A stretch of DNA of 64,000 bases. Source: Mycolicibacterium porcinum. GTDB lineage: Bacteria > Actinomycetota > Actinomycetes > Mycobacteriales > Mycobacteriaceae. Within the stretch, counting starts at the first letter, position 1, and each line of letters begins with the position of its first letter. The position numbers and the translations under genes were made by a program. This document shows, in pieces, positions 38,765 to 47,617 of this stretch. The stretch is taken from assembly GCA_001942045.1 (NCBI GenBank), contig MSTD01000003.1, positions 57,545 through 121,544 of the forward strand. Reading direction: 5' to 3'. The notes below the pieces were generated by a model. It was not told the origin of the DNA. It made no database searches and was given only the letters and a program-made list of their open reading frames with translations.

Positions 38765-39860
38765 AGCACCAGGATTGAGCCTTCGACTCAAACTCACCCT
38801 GAGCTACGTCGGGTTCCTCATGCTTGCCGGGGCTCTGCTGATGGCGGCCGTGTGGGTATTCCTGCTGCGGTACGTGCCAGACCGGATGATGATCATCCCG
38901 GGCAGCACCGACATCGTGTTCCCCAATGACGTCTTTCCCATCCGGTCCAGGCTCCTGCATGTTTTCGCTCCCAGAGCAGCCGTCGTGATGGCGTTCCTGT
39001 TGGTGTTCGGCCTGGTGGGGGGATGGCTGCTGGCCGGCCGGATGCTTGCGCCCCTCACTCGCATCACGGACGCCACCCGCATGGCCTCGAAGGGGTCGCT
39101 GTCGCACCGAATCCGATTGCCGGGCAAGCGAGATGAACTCCGAGAACTCGCCGACGCCTTCGACGCCATGCTGGAACGGCTCGAAGCACACGTCGCCGAA
39201 CAGCAGAGATTCGCCGCCAATGCTTCCCACGAACTGCGCACCCCGCTAGCGATTACGCAGACGCTGCTCGACGTGGCCCGTAAGGATCGCCACCACGACA
39301 CCGGTGAACTGCTCGAACGCCTGCACACCGTCAACGCCCGGGCGATCGCCCTGACCGAAGCACTGCTGCTGCTCAGCCAGGCCGATCAACGGTCCTTCGC
39401 TCAAGAACGCGTCGACGTGTCCCTCGTCGCCGAAGAAGCCACGGAAACACTGCTGCCGCTGGCGGAGAAATATGGCGTCGTCGTCGAGACCTCCGGCGAC
39501 GTCGCGCCCACCATCGGCTCTGCCGCGCTGTTGCTGCAGATGGCCACGAACCTGGTGCACAACGCGATCGTCCACAACCTGCCCGAACACGGGACCGTCC
39601 GGGTCACGACCAACGTTCACCCCACCTCAGTGGTTCTCTCTGTCGAGAACACCGGCGATAAGCTCACCGCGCCAATGGTTTCCACACTGGTGGAGCCGTT
39701 TCAACGCGGCAGTGAACGGGTGCGATCCCACCACGACGGTGTCGGCCTGGGCCTGGCAATTGTCAACAGCATCACCTTGGCCCACCACGGGACGCTCACC
39801 CTCACTCCACGTCCCGCCGGCGGGCTGTGTGTCACAGTGCGACTCCGACGAGGTGACTGA
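38757..39860 (+). CDS. Membrane sensor histidine kinase
   Basis: A 367-aa kinase. Two membrane helices (SYVGFLMLAGALLMAAVWVF and AAVVMAFLLVFGLVGGWLLA) frame a short extracytoplasmic loop of about 55 residues. A HAMP region follows (RMLAPLTRITDATRMASKG), then the phospho-acceptor His158 in NASHELRTPLA, and the ATPase lobe with N-box NLVHNAIVHN and VGLGLAIVNS. GTG 38757 has GAGGAA upstream; GTG 38742 is an alternative. The small sensor loop suggests sensing in or at the membrane. Partner of the response regulator before it. Confidence 0.9.
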   Translation: MDRAPGLSLRLKLTLSYVGFLMLAGALLMAAVWVFLLRYVPDRMMIIPGSTDIVFPNDVFPIRSRLLHVFAPRAAVVMAFLLVFGLVGGWLLAGRMLAPLTRITDATRMASKGSLSHRIRLPGKRDELRELADAFDAMLERLEAHVAEQQRFAANASHELRTPLAITQTLLDVARKDRHHDTGELLERLHTVNARAIALTEALLLLSQADQRSFAQERVDVSLVAEEATETLLPLAEKYGVVVETSGDVAPTIGSAALLLQMATNLVHNAIVHNLPEHGTVRVTTNVHPTSVVLSVENTGDKLTAPMVSTLVEPFQRGSERVRSHHDGVGLGLAIVNSITLAHHGTLTLTPRPAGGLCVTVRLRRGD

Positions 39861-39927
39861 CCGCATTGGTGAGCCCCACACACAGTGGTAATACACCGGT
39901 CCCATTTCAGGTAACCGCCCGCGCCAG

Positions 39928-40422
39928 CTAGGAGTAGCGCAGCCCTGCCAAGATCAGTGCGGCGCTGAGGAACGCTGCGACGGTGCGCGCATGGTTCCAC
40001 GTCATCCAGCTGGAGAAGTACGCCCCCCACTCGCGTGTGGCATCGTCAGATGACAGCTGACCAGGATCCACACCGCCGAGACGGTTGTTCAGCGGCACGT
40101 TGAACACCATCGTGATGATCGCGGCGATGACACCGAAAGCGCCCCCTACCAACAGCCACCAGCTGCCCGGCTGGCGCAACTGCGTCGCGCCGACGATGCC
40201 GAGCACCAACGCCAGGATCGCCGCAGCTGAGACTACGAGGAGAAACGCGACGTTGGAATTCGCTTCTGCGTTGATGGCCCGTTTCGCGGTAATCGCCTCA
40301 ACCGGATCCGTGCGGTCAAGGCCGTGCATCACGAACGTGGAGAATGCGTACGTTATCCCGCCGACAGCTGCGTTAGCCAATGCGGCGGTCGAAGCAAGGA
40401 CGACAACCAGACTTGCGGACAT
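39928..40422 (-). CDS. DUF1772 (anthrone oxygenase-like) membrane protein
   Basis: A 164-aa protein with four membrane helices. The signatures ITYAFSTFVMHGLDR, AINAEANSNVAFLLV, VFNVPLNNRLGGVDP and WMTWNHARTVAAFLSA match DUF1772, a family with fungal anthrone oxygenase members but no proven bacterial role. It is convergent with the kinase gene. The next plus-strand sequence is the NmrA remnant. Confidence 0.85.
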   Translation of the reverse strand: MSASLVVVLASTAALANAAVGGITYAFSTFVMHGLDRTDPVEAITAKRAINAEANSNVAFLLVVSAAAILALVLGIVGATQLRQPGSWWLLVGGAFGVIAAIITMVFNVPLNNRLGGVDPGQLSSDDATREWGAYFSSWMTWNHARTVAAFLSAALILAGLRYS

Positions 40423-40899
40423 GGCGGAAAGTCAACCCGCACAGCCACGATGGGGCAAGGTGTGGCAATGTATTCCGGTCCGCCCCGGGCCATCCGCCAG
40501 GCACAGTGGTCGGTTCCTTTCGACCGATCTTGCCATCCCGCATTACAAGGTAGAAGCCGCGCTACAGGCATCCACCATGAGTTGGACCCTGTTGCGGTGC
40601 AGCTTTTTCATGCAGAACCAGCACCGGGCTATTTCCACCCATGGCACCGACATCGTCGAGCGCGGTGAGCTGTTCATCCCGGCCGGACGCGGACGCACCA
40701 GCTTCCTGGACGCCCGCGATGCCGCCGAGGCCCGATCGGCTGACCGACGAGGACACGCCTCGGCTCCCGGTCAAGCGGACCGCGCTCAGCGCGATACCGC
40801 AGCCGATCTGGTAGCGGTGTCAGCGTCGACGGGTTTCCGTTGTCTGCAGAAGCCGTACGCGTTTGATGGCGCGTGACCACCCTCTGCATCCGGACACAG
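40423..40899. other. 477-bp gap holding gene remnants
   Basis: It contains the NmrA fragment (separate entry). Directly after it, from 40734, a frame reads DRLTDEDTPRLPVKRTALSA and IPQPIW before a stop; this looks like the C-terminal tail of an unrelated, unrecognised gene. No intact gene is seen. Confidence 0.6.
40534..40730 (+). pseudogene. Fragment of an NmrA-like oxidoreductase gene, partial copy of 51604-51800
   Basis: The 197 bases match the interior of the intact NmrA-like gene at 51604-51800 with five substitutions and no gap (about 97% identity). The copy encodes HYKVEAALQASTMSWTLLRC through SFLDARDAAE and then leaves the homology abruptly on both sides. It has no start or ribosome binding site and cannot encode a working enzyme. 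Confidence 0.95.
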
Positions 40900-42663
40900 T
40901 CACTCCAGGACGATCTCCTTCTCGATAAACCGCATCCCGATCGAACCGTCGCGAGGCGCGAGATACGACGAGTCAGCTGCGGCATGCGGATTGAAAACCC
41001 AGTCACGGCAGATCCGGTCGATCCCGATGGGATACACCGTGACCTCCTTCGCGGTCACGTGGATGCGGAGGAAGTTCTTACAGCCCTCGTAGCGGAACGA
41101 CGAGAAAGTCTCGGTATCGTGGCGTCCCAGAAGGGTGAACGCCACGATCAGGTAGGCGCCGAATGTCACCGATCCGACGACGCCGCCCAACACGATGACG
41201 CACAGGATCATCGCGGCAGCACCCCAATGATCTTGGGCCTGTAGGGCAATCCACGCCACTACGCCCTGGGCCGCGACATGGGCAGCGGTGTGCACCGCTC
41301 CGACCGTCACCCGGTATGGCGTTCGTAGCCGCTTATTCCGGCTCTTCGGAGCATCGAAGAACGCCGACAACAGCACCACCATCAAGGCGATCAGTGCCCA
41401 ACTGGCAATGCTGCCCCTCCCGACCATCAGCTCGATGAAGGGCGGATCCTCGATTCCGTTGAACGACTGCCAGTTAGCGGAGAACAGCATCAGATAGAAG
41501 AACGCAATCATCGCCATGAACGACACGTTGTAGCGGCCGACGGCCAACGCGCGAAGAGACAGCCAACGGGAACGGGCCGCTGACGGGTACCGTTCGCACA
41601 GATTGAACTGTTCCCGTTCGGCAGTCTTGAGGGGCACAGTGGAATCGGCCGATCGTGGCTTGGGCACTTGAACCTTGTCATCGACCTTGTTGGTCGGTGA
41701 CAAGAACGCACCGCCTCCGCCGGCGGTGATCCGCGCCCGTTTCGGTTCTTCCGGCGCGGCGGCTTCGTAGCGGACGTAGTGGTGTTTGTCTCCGGAGAGC
41801 ATGAGGACGGTGGTTACGTGGTCGGGAACCAAACGCTTCTCCACGAACGCGAGATTGTCGTATGCGTGCGGGTCCTCCCTCACGTCGGCCCAACTCGGTT
41901 TCGCCGTACAGAGGATCAACCGATCACCCTCCCGCATGAGTTTGGCTGCCGCCTCGAAGAAATCGATCTGCGCGGTATCCAGGTAGGCGCCGTTCTGGAT
42001 GTCGACACCCCACAGCCAAAACCGGCCAGGCAACCGCTCGGCGAAGTAGCTACGGGTCTGAGTGCGCTTACGCCCACCAACCCACCCTTGCTGAGCGAAC
42101 ATTCGCATGAAACCGGTCAGTCCGTCGTACCAATCGTGGTTTCCGGGGATCGCCAGCAGGCGCGGGTCCGGACGGACTGACTTCTCGTCGATCCAGGGCA
42201 GTGCAGCCTCGTACGGTCCATGGAACCGGTCTTCGTACTCTTGGGCGGTGGCAAACGGATACACCTGATCGCCTCCGAGTACCAGCAGATCCCCACGGGG
42301 CAGGGTTTGTCCGTCAACGGTGATGGTGCGTTGCGATACACACCAGGCAACCGAATAGCTGGCGTCAAAGCCGTCAGCGGTATCGGCGACGAAGTCGATC
42401 CACATATCGTCGTCCTCGATATCGTTGTCTGCGCACCGCTTGTCGGGGAGCCTCAGTTCGAGGGATTGCTGAAGTTCGCGCTTGTCGAGATATTCGCCGA
42501 GCACCAGCGACAGCACAACCTTGATGCCGGCGCGCGCGAGCGTCGACGGACTGAACCAGCGAACCGCCTGCCGCCGCTCGAAGCTCAGTTCCTCGGGTCC
42601 GGTCGGGCGCGGCGGCGCCACACCTCGGTCGACAACTTGCGGTTCTTCTTCGCTGATCGACAT
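40900..42663 (-). CDS. Membrane-attached metallophosphoesterase
   Basis: A 587-aa protein. The N-terminal cytoplasmic calcineurin-like domain has motif I around FVADTADGFD (Asp94/Asp97), GGD at 129-131, GNHD at 173-176 and SGDKHHY. The C-terminal third has about four membrane helices (VSFMAMIAFFYLMLFSA, IASWALIALMVVLLSAF, GAAAMILCVIVLGGVVGS, FGAYLIVAFTLLG) followed by a soluble tail. The substrate is unknown; a phosphoester or cyclic nucleotide is possible. ATG 42663 is used; the frame is open to 42756. It lies 111 bp after the cyclase gene on the same strand, so it may hydrolyse a product or signal of that protein (inference). Confidence 0.85.
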   Translation of the reverse strand: MSISEEEPQVVDRGVAPPRPTGPEELSFERRQAVRWFSPSTLARAGIKVVLSLVLGEYLDKRELQQSLELRLPDKRCADNDIEDDDMWIDFVADTADGFDASYSVAWCVSQRTITVDGQTLPRGDLLVLGGDQVYPFATAQEYEDRFHGPYEAALPWIDEKSVRPDPRLLAIPGNHDWYDGLTGFMRMFAQQGWVGGRKRTQTRSYFAERLPGRFWLWGVDIQNGAYLDTAQIDFFEAAAKLMREGDRLILCTAKPSWADVREDPHAYDNLAFVEKRLVPDHVTTVLMLSGDKHHYVRYEAAAPEEPKRARITAGGGGAFLSPTNKVDDKVQVPKPRSADSTVPLKTAEREQFNLCERYPSAARSRWLSLRALAVGRYNVSFMAMIAFFYLMLFSANWQSFNGIEDPPFIELMVGRGSIASWALIALMVVLLSAFFDAPKSRNKRLRTPYRVTVGAVHTAAHVAAQGVVAWIALQAQDHWGAAAMILCVIVLGGVVGSVTFGAYLIVAFTLLGRHDTETFSSFRYEGCKNFLRIHVTAKEVTVYPIGIDRICRDWVFNPHAAADSSYLAPRDGSIGMRFIEKEIVLE

Positions 42664-42774
42664 CGCTTCCACCCCATCGTTGTCGGCTGCTCCACCAACG
42701 TAAGTCCGGTGCAGTCCGGCGAGGTGAGTAGAGCGGTACCCGACTTTCCGCACCACCGCGAAGGCAAGGACGGG

Positions 42775-45700
42775 CTACATCTCCTGCGCCCAGGCGGCGT
42801 GGCCCTCGTACCCGTAGGTCGCGGCTGCTGCCCTGTACTTCTCGACGAGTTCGCGGTAGACACCGTCGTCGCCATGGGCCCGTGCCAGCAGCGCACGGCA
42901 TCGCAACACCACGGTGCTTCGCATCGCCAGTCCGGCATCTTTCGGCCCGGCTTCGAGCCGATCGATCGCCAATTCGGCTTCTCGCACATCAGCTTCCGTC
43001 CCACGGGCAAGCAGCGTCTCGACCAGTACCCGGGTCGTCGGATTGCACCATCCGACCACACCCGCCTGAAATAGGTCGTCCATCGCGCCACGCATGACAG
43101 CGAGGGCCCCGTCGACATCGCCGGCCCTGGCCTGCTCTCTTGCCGCGAAAACGTCGATGACCGGCAGTTCGGTCAGCGTGTAGCAACCCTGCAGACACAT
43201 CTCTCGGACGTCGGCGAGAACTTCCAGTCCTTTGACTCGCTCAGACTCACCCCGGTGAACGAGCGCGAGCCCCAACGCGCACTTGACCAGTGCCAGTCCG
43301 AAGTCGTCACCGGTCTTCTCGACGATCTCCAGTGCTTCATCGATGTCCCGCAGCACAGCGTCAGTTGGCCGCAAGACACCGGCAACGATGGTCGGCAGGT
43401 AGTTGTAACCGATGACGATCGCATGCGACAGCGGGTCGACTTCCTCCGCAATGGCCCTTGCCTGCGTGCAATCGTTGCGCCAGTCAGGATGTCCGATGCC
43501 CCACCGAGCGAAGCCACGGGCGGCCATGGCGATCGCCAACGGCGAGCCGATCACGAGATTGCCCTTCGTGGGGTCGCCATCTGCGAGGTCGATGACAGTG
43601 TCGGCCCAGCGGACCAGGTCCGACAACTCGTCGGTCTCGGCCTTCGTCTGGATACCGGCGAAGGACAGGCCGATGGCCAGGATTGGATCGCCAATCGAAT
43701 CGATCAGACTCATATACTCCGCCACCAGCGCTGATGCTTCCCGAAGCTGGGCGCGGTTGGCGTGTTCCATTACCAGGCCGGCCATTCCCATTGCCAAGGA
43801 CGCCTTGTCGTCGGCCAGCTCACACAGCTGGCGCAACTCGTCGAAAGGGGCGCCGAAGATGCTGACGTGAACGCGCCACCCGCTCAGGCACAGCAGGGTG
43901 ACCGGGGCGATCCTCATCGCCGTGCGGGCCGGATCGTCGCTGGGCAACGCATCGGCGACGTTACGGGCGCTGCCCCAACTGAGCCGGGCCGCAAGGATGT
44001 CGCGGTTGATCGACCACCCACCGGCGCGCATATGCCAGCCGTAGGCGGCATGAAGGTCTCCCGCCGCCTCGAGATGCTCGGCGAGAATGGCCGCATTCTT
44101 GTCGACGGAATCCGGCCATCGACGTTCGATCGCCGCAGACAACCGCCGATGCAGTTCGGCTCGATCAGCTTTCAACTGCGTCTCGTAGGCCACCGCACGG
44201 ATGAGGGGATGGTGAAACGCGTACATCCGTCGCTGTGCAGATTGAACCTGATCGATCAGCTCGGCCTCCAACAGGTCCTCGATGACCGGCTGTTCGACCA
44301 GATCATCGAGAAGCTCAGCACTGAAACGCAATCCGATCACCGATGCCGCGCTCAGCGTTTGCTTGGCTTGGGGCTCCAAGCGGTCGATACGTGCGGCGAT
44401 CGTGGTCTGCAGCGTGGCGGGGACAACGACCTCCGCGGCGTCCGCTCCGGATCGATAGGCACCGCGGCGCCCGTGCAACACTTTTCTCTCGATGAGGTCT
44501 CGCACGATCTCCTGGGCGAAAAACGGATTTCCCGACGATCGCGACACGATCGTCCGCTGCAGTTCCATCACCGACGGGTCGTCGCCGAGCAGATCGGAAA
44601 TCATCGTGGAGATCTCCGAATCATGGAGCGGCAGAAGCGAAATGATCTGAGCACCGGCCAGCGTGATGAGGCGACCGCGGTACTCGGGCCGGTACGTGAG
44701 GAGTACGAGGGTCGGGGTCCTGGGCACGACAGCGAGGAAGTCGGCAAGCATCGAATCACTGACGTCGTCGATCCAGTGGACGTCCTCGATGATGTAGACC
44801 GCAGGTCGGGTGCGCTTCAGTTGCGCGGTGTTGATCAGTGCGGTCAGACGGCGACGGCGGGCATCAGGATCGACCTTCGGCAGCGTGATCTTCGGGTCAG
44901 CGATGCCGAGCATGTCGTCGAACAGCAGCAGATCCTGCTCGTCGGCACCCGGGATGCGAGCGCGCAACTGCAGCCGCGCTGCCTGATCGTCCAGCTCCGT
45001 CAGGCCGAACGCAGACCGTAAGAGACGGGTCACGAGGTGGAACGGCACGTCGCCCGCATGAGATTCGCAGAAGGCCCAGGACACCTCGAGGCCGCAGTCA
45101 CGCGCCGCAGTCGCCGCATCGCGCACGAGGCGGCTCTTACCGATCCCCGGCGAGCCCACGATGCAAGCAACGCTGCCCCGCCCCTGCAGCGCGCGGTCGA
45201 GAAGCCCGCCCATCGCGCCGACTTCCCATTCGCGGCCAACGAACTTCGACTCCGTGCGCGGAACCGGCCGACGTTCCGGATCGACGCGGTTGAGACGCCG
45301 GGCAGGCACAGGATCGGCTTCGCCTTTGATGTGGACGAGCTCGAGTGGACCCAGCACCGCCGCATGTTCGACGAGCCTGGCCGTCGACTCGCTGAGCATC
45401 ACGCCGCCGGGTGGGGCCACCGACTCCATCCGCTGGGCCAGGCCGACTTGCTCGCCGATCGCGGTGTAGCTGACTCGCTGCGATCCGACTTTGCCCGCGA
45501 TCACCTGGCCAGAATTGAGCCCGATCCGCAGTTTTACGCAGACGCCGTCGCGGCGTTCGACGCTCTCGGCCAGACGCAGCGTCGAACGTTGGATGTCCTG
45601 CGCCGCTAGGCAGGCCCGTAACGCGTGATCCTCCAGCGCGACGGGTGCCCCGAACAGCGCCATCAGCCCGTCACCGGTGAACTTGTCGACCGTCCCGCCG

Positions 45701-45945
45701 TAGCGCCGCACCAAGCTCGACGCCTGGTCGACGAGGTCGGTAAGCACTTCGCGCAACCGCTCGGCCCCCAACTGTTCGGCCAACCGCATCGATTGCACGA
45801 GGTCCAGGAACAACACGGTGACCTGTTTGTACTCGGCCATGTCGGGCTGGCCGACGACGGCGGCGCCGCAGGCGTCGCAGAAACGCGCCCCCTCCCGAAG
45901 CTCGGTTCCGCATCTATCGCATGCGAACACTGCTGACGCCGTCAT
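42775..45945 (-). CDS. Zinc-ribbon, class III nucleotidyl cyclase, AAA ATPase, TPR regulator
   Basis: A 1056-aa protein. Zinc ribbon Cys9/12/23/26 (CDRCGTELREGARFCDACG); cyclase domain about 37-215 with metal Asp48 (FLDLVQS) and Asp92 (KFTGDG), plus RIGLNSGQVIAGKVG; AAA/STAND-type ATPase with Walker A at 264-272 (GSPGIGKSR) and VYIIEDVHWIDD as Walker B; then helical TPR-like repeats to the end. Both metal Asp residues are present, so cyclic nucleotide synthesis is plausible. Relatives are the Rv0386/Rv1358/Rv2488c group, but this one lacks a LuxR HTH and has a zinc ribbon instead. No clear ribosome binding site precedes ATG 45945. Confidence 0.88.
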   Translation of the reverse strand: MTASAVFACDRCGTELREGARFCDACGAAVVGQPDMAEYKQVTVLFLDLVQSMRLAEQLGAERLREVLTDLVDQASSLVRRYGGTVDKFTGDGLMALFGAPVALEDHALRACLAAQDIQRSTLRLAESVERRDGVCVKLRIGLNSGQVIAGKVGSQRVSYTAIGEQVGLAQRMESVAPPGGVMLSESTARLVEHAAVLGPLELVHIKGEADPVPARRLNRVDPERRPVPRTESKFVGREWEVGAMGGLLDRALQGRGSVACIVGSPGIGKSRLVRDAATAARDCGLEVSWAFCESHAGDVPFHLVTRLLRSAFGLTELDDQAARLQLRARIPGADEQDLLLFDDMLGIADPKITLPKVDPDARRRRLTALINTAQLKRTRPAVYIIEDVHWIDDVSDSMLADFLAVVPRTPTLVLLTYRPEYRGRLITLAGAQIISLLPLHDSEISTMISDLLGDDPSVMELQRTIVSRSSGNPFFAQEIVRDLIERKVLHGRRGAYRSGADAAEVVVPATLQTTIAARIDRLEPQAKQTLSAASVIGLRFSAELLDDLVEQPVIEDLLEAELIDQVQSAQRRMYAFHHPLIRAVAYETQLKADRAELHRRLSAAIERRWPDSVDKNAAILAEHLEAAGDLHAAYGWHMRAGGWSINRDILAARLSWGSARNVADALPSDDPARTAMRIAPVTLLCLSGWRVHVSIFGAPFDELRQLCELADDKASLAMGMAGLVMEHANRAQLREASALVAEYMSLIDSIGDPILAIGLSFAGIQTKAETDELSDLVRWADTVIDLADGDPTKGNLVIGSPLAIAMAARGFARWGIGHPDWRNDCTQARAIAEEVDPLSHAIVIGYNYLPTIVAGVLRPTDAVLRDIDEALEIVEKTGDDFGLALVKCALGLALVHRGESERVKGLEVLADVREMCLQGCYTLTELPVIDVFAAREQARAGDVDGALAVMRGAMDDLFQAGVVGWCNPTTRVLVETLLARGTEADVREAELAIDRLEAGPKDAGLAMRSTVVLRCRALLARAHGDDGVYRELVEKYRAAAATYGYEGHAAWAQEM

Positions 45946-46042
45946 CCGACAACCCGCTACCCCGATGTTTCCGAAACCATCGAATTCGCCAAGAATAAGC
46001 CCCGGTACCGTAAGTACAACGCGATTACCATGTACTCGCGTC

Positions 46043-47617
46043 TCACGCGCTTGCCACCACGGCGTCCGAGGTGTGTTCGGCCAATGCCGAGATCGTCATC
46101 GCCGGATGGAATCCGATCGACGTCGGCACGACCGAACCGTCGGCGATGAACAAGCCGGGGTAGTTGTGTACCTCACCTTCTGACGTCACGACACCCGCCT
46201 TCGGGCTGTCGGCCATCCGGCACCCACCGAGTGGATGGACGGTCACAATGTTGCGGAACGCGTTCCAGACGATCAGCGGGGCGAATCTGCCACCGTAATA
46301 ATCGGTCAGCGCATCCATCGCCTGCCGCTGGCGCTCGATCAGGTCGGCGTTCTCCCCCCGGTAGTCCCAGGTCAGCTCGACGCCTCGGCGGGTGAGATGC
46401 AACCGACCGTTCGCGTTGTCGCGGCCGATCGCGAAGAGGTTCGTCGAGCGGCGCCAATCGAGCGTGCCGGGCGCCAGGTATTTCAGTGGTTTGGCAAGCA
46501 GTCCGTGGGCGAACATCTGCGGTACCGCCCACGGCAGCATCCGCCACAACAACGGCGCGAAGGGACGCAGTATCCGCCCAGAGGGCTGACCCAGGGCAGC
46601 CAGCGCCTTCATCACGGATTCATTGAATGTCGGTGCGGCAAGGGTGAACTCGGGAGATTCGTCGAAAAATTTCATCACCGAAGTCACGTCTGGGCCGTAG
46701 TTCGGGGACAGGTCCAGACCGGCCCGATGGATCGAGCCGAGAAAATCTCCATTGGCGGAGAAACCCTGTCCCAGTGCACCGCTCAGCGCCGGCAGTGTCT
46801 TGTGCTCGTCCCTGCAGCGCAGCAGCAATTCGTTGGTGCCGAGAGTGCCTGCGGCCAGGACGACCCGCTTGGCCACAGTGACCTCTTCCGCACCGGTGAT
46901 CACGTTCCGGTGGATTACGGCGTATCCATCCGTGACCGGGCGCAGCCCGACGACGAGCCGGCCGGGCCGCACCACGGCTCCGCGGGCTTCGGCGTCGGCG
47001 AGATAGGTGGTGTCCGCTGTACGTTTAGCGCCCACCCGACAACCGAACTCGCACTCGGCACGAAACTCGCACGGCGTGTGGCGGGTCGACTCTGCATACC
47101 CGGTCCCGGCCGGCCAATGCACCGACTCATCTGGGTCGATGACCGGACGATCGAGCCGCTCACCGGCCTCACGGAACCGATCGCGTTTCGGCATCCGCTC
47201 GCCATTCGGTATCGGTGCCACTCCGAGCATCTTGGCAACCCGGTCGTAGTAGGGGCCGAGGGAAGTGTGGTTGATCCCGTCCGGCCACCGCGGATCGGCG
47301 AGCACGACTTCATCAGGCCGGACGTTGACGTTCGCGTACACCAGCGATCCTCCGCCGACGCCGGCGGCCACGACGCATCCCATCGTGGAGAAGTAGCGCA
47401 CGTCGTAGAGGCCGGTCGCTTGACTGCCGCGGCGATGCCGCCAGAACAGCGCGTCGAGATCAGTGATGTCACGCGGGAAATCTCGGGGACGGTACCGTCG
47501 GCCCCGCTCCAGAACCATGACCCGCTGCCCCGCCTCAGCCATGCGGCACGCAGCGATCGATCCGCCGAAGCCGGATCCCACCACCACAGCATCCACGGGC
47601 GGTGACGCTTTGGTCAT
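46043..47617 (-). CDS. GMC family oxidoreductase (cholesterol oxidase-like)
   Basis: A 524-aa FAD enzyme. The Rossmann motif is VVGSGFGGSIAACRMAEAGQ; GVGGGSLVYANVNVRP contacts FAD; the Cys-containing ECEFGCRVGAKRTADTTYL occurs in ChoD-like proteins; the C-terminal NIVTVHPLGGCRMADS and FHPAMTISALAEHT form the active site. The substrate is probably a sterol or other hydroxylated lipid. ATG 47617 overlaps the stop of the GMC-hydrolase fusion by ATGA, so the two are coupled and may act in sequence. Confidence 0.88.
   Translation of the reverse strand: MTKASPPVDAVVVGSGFGGSIAACRMAEAGQRVMVLERGRRYRPRDFPRDITDLDALFWRHRRGSQATGLYDVRYFSTMGCVVAAGVGGGSLVYANVNVRPDEVVLADPRWPDGINHTSLGPYYDRVAKMLGVAPIPNGERMPKRDRFREAGERLDRPVIDPDESVHWPAGTGYAESTRHTPCEFRAECEFGCRVGAKRTADTTYLADAEARGAVVRPGRLVVGLRPVTDGYAVIHRNVITGAEEVTVAKRVVLAAGTLGTNELLLRCRDEHKTLPALSGALGQGFSANGDFLGSIHRAGLDLSPNYGPDVTSVMKFFDESPEFTLAAPTFNESVMKALAALGQPSGRILRPFAPLLWRMLPWAVPQMFAHGLLAKPLKYLAPGTLDWRRSTNLFAIGRDNANGRLHLTRRGVELTWDYRGENADLIERQRQAMDALTDYYGGRFAPLIVWNAFRNIVTVHPLGGCRMADSPKAGVVTSEGEVHNYPGLFIADGSVVPTSIGFHPAMTISALAEHTSDAVVASA

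Noticed and set aside
40734..40814. Functional gene after the NmrA fragment
   Set aside because: Only a short tail frame is visible, without start or ribosome binding site; considered debris.
46235..47605. 456-aa plus-strand open frame
   Set aside because: Antisense to the GMC oxidoreductase; no family features.
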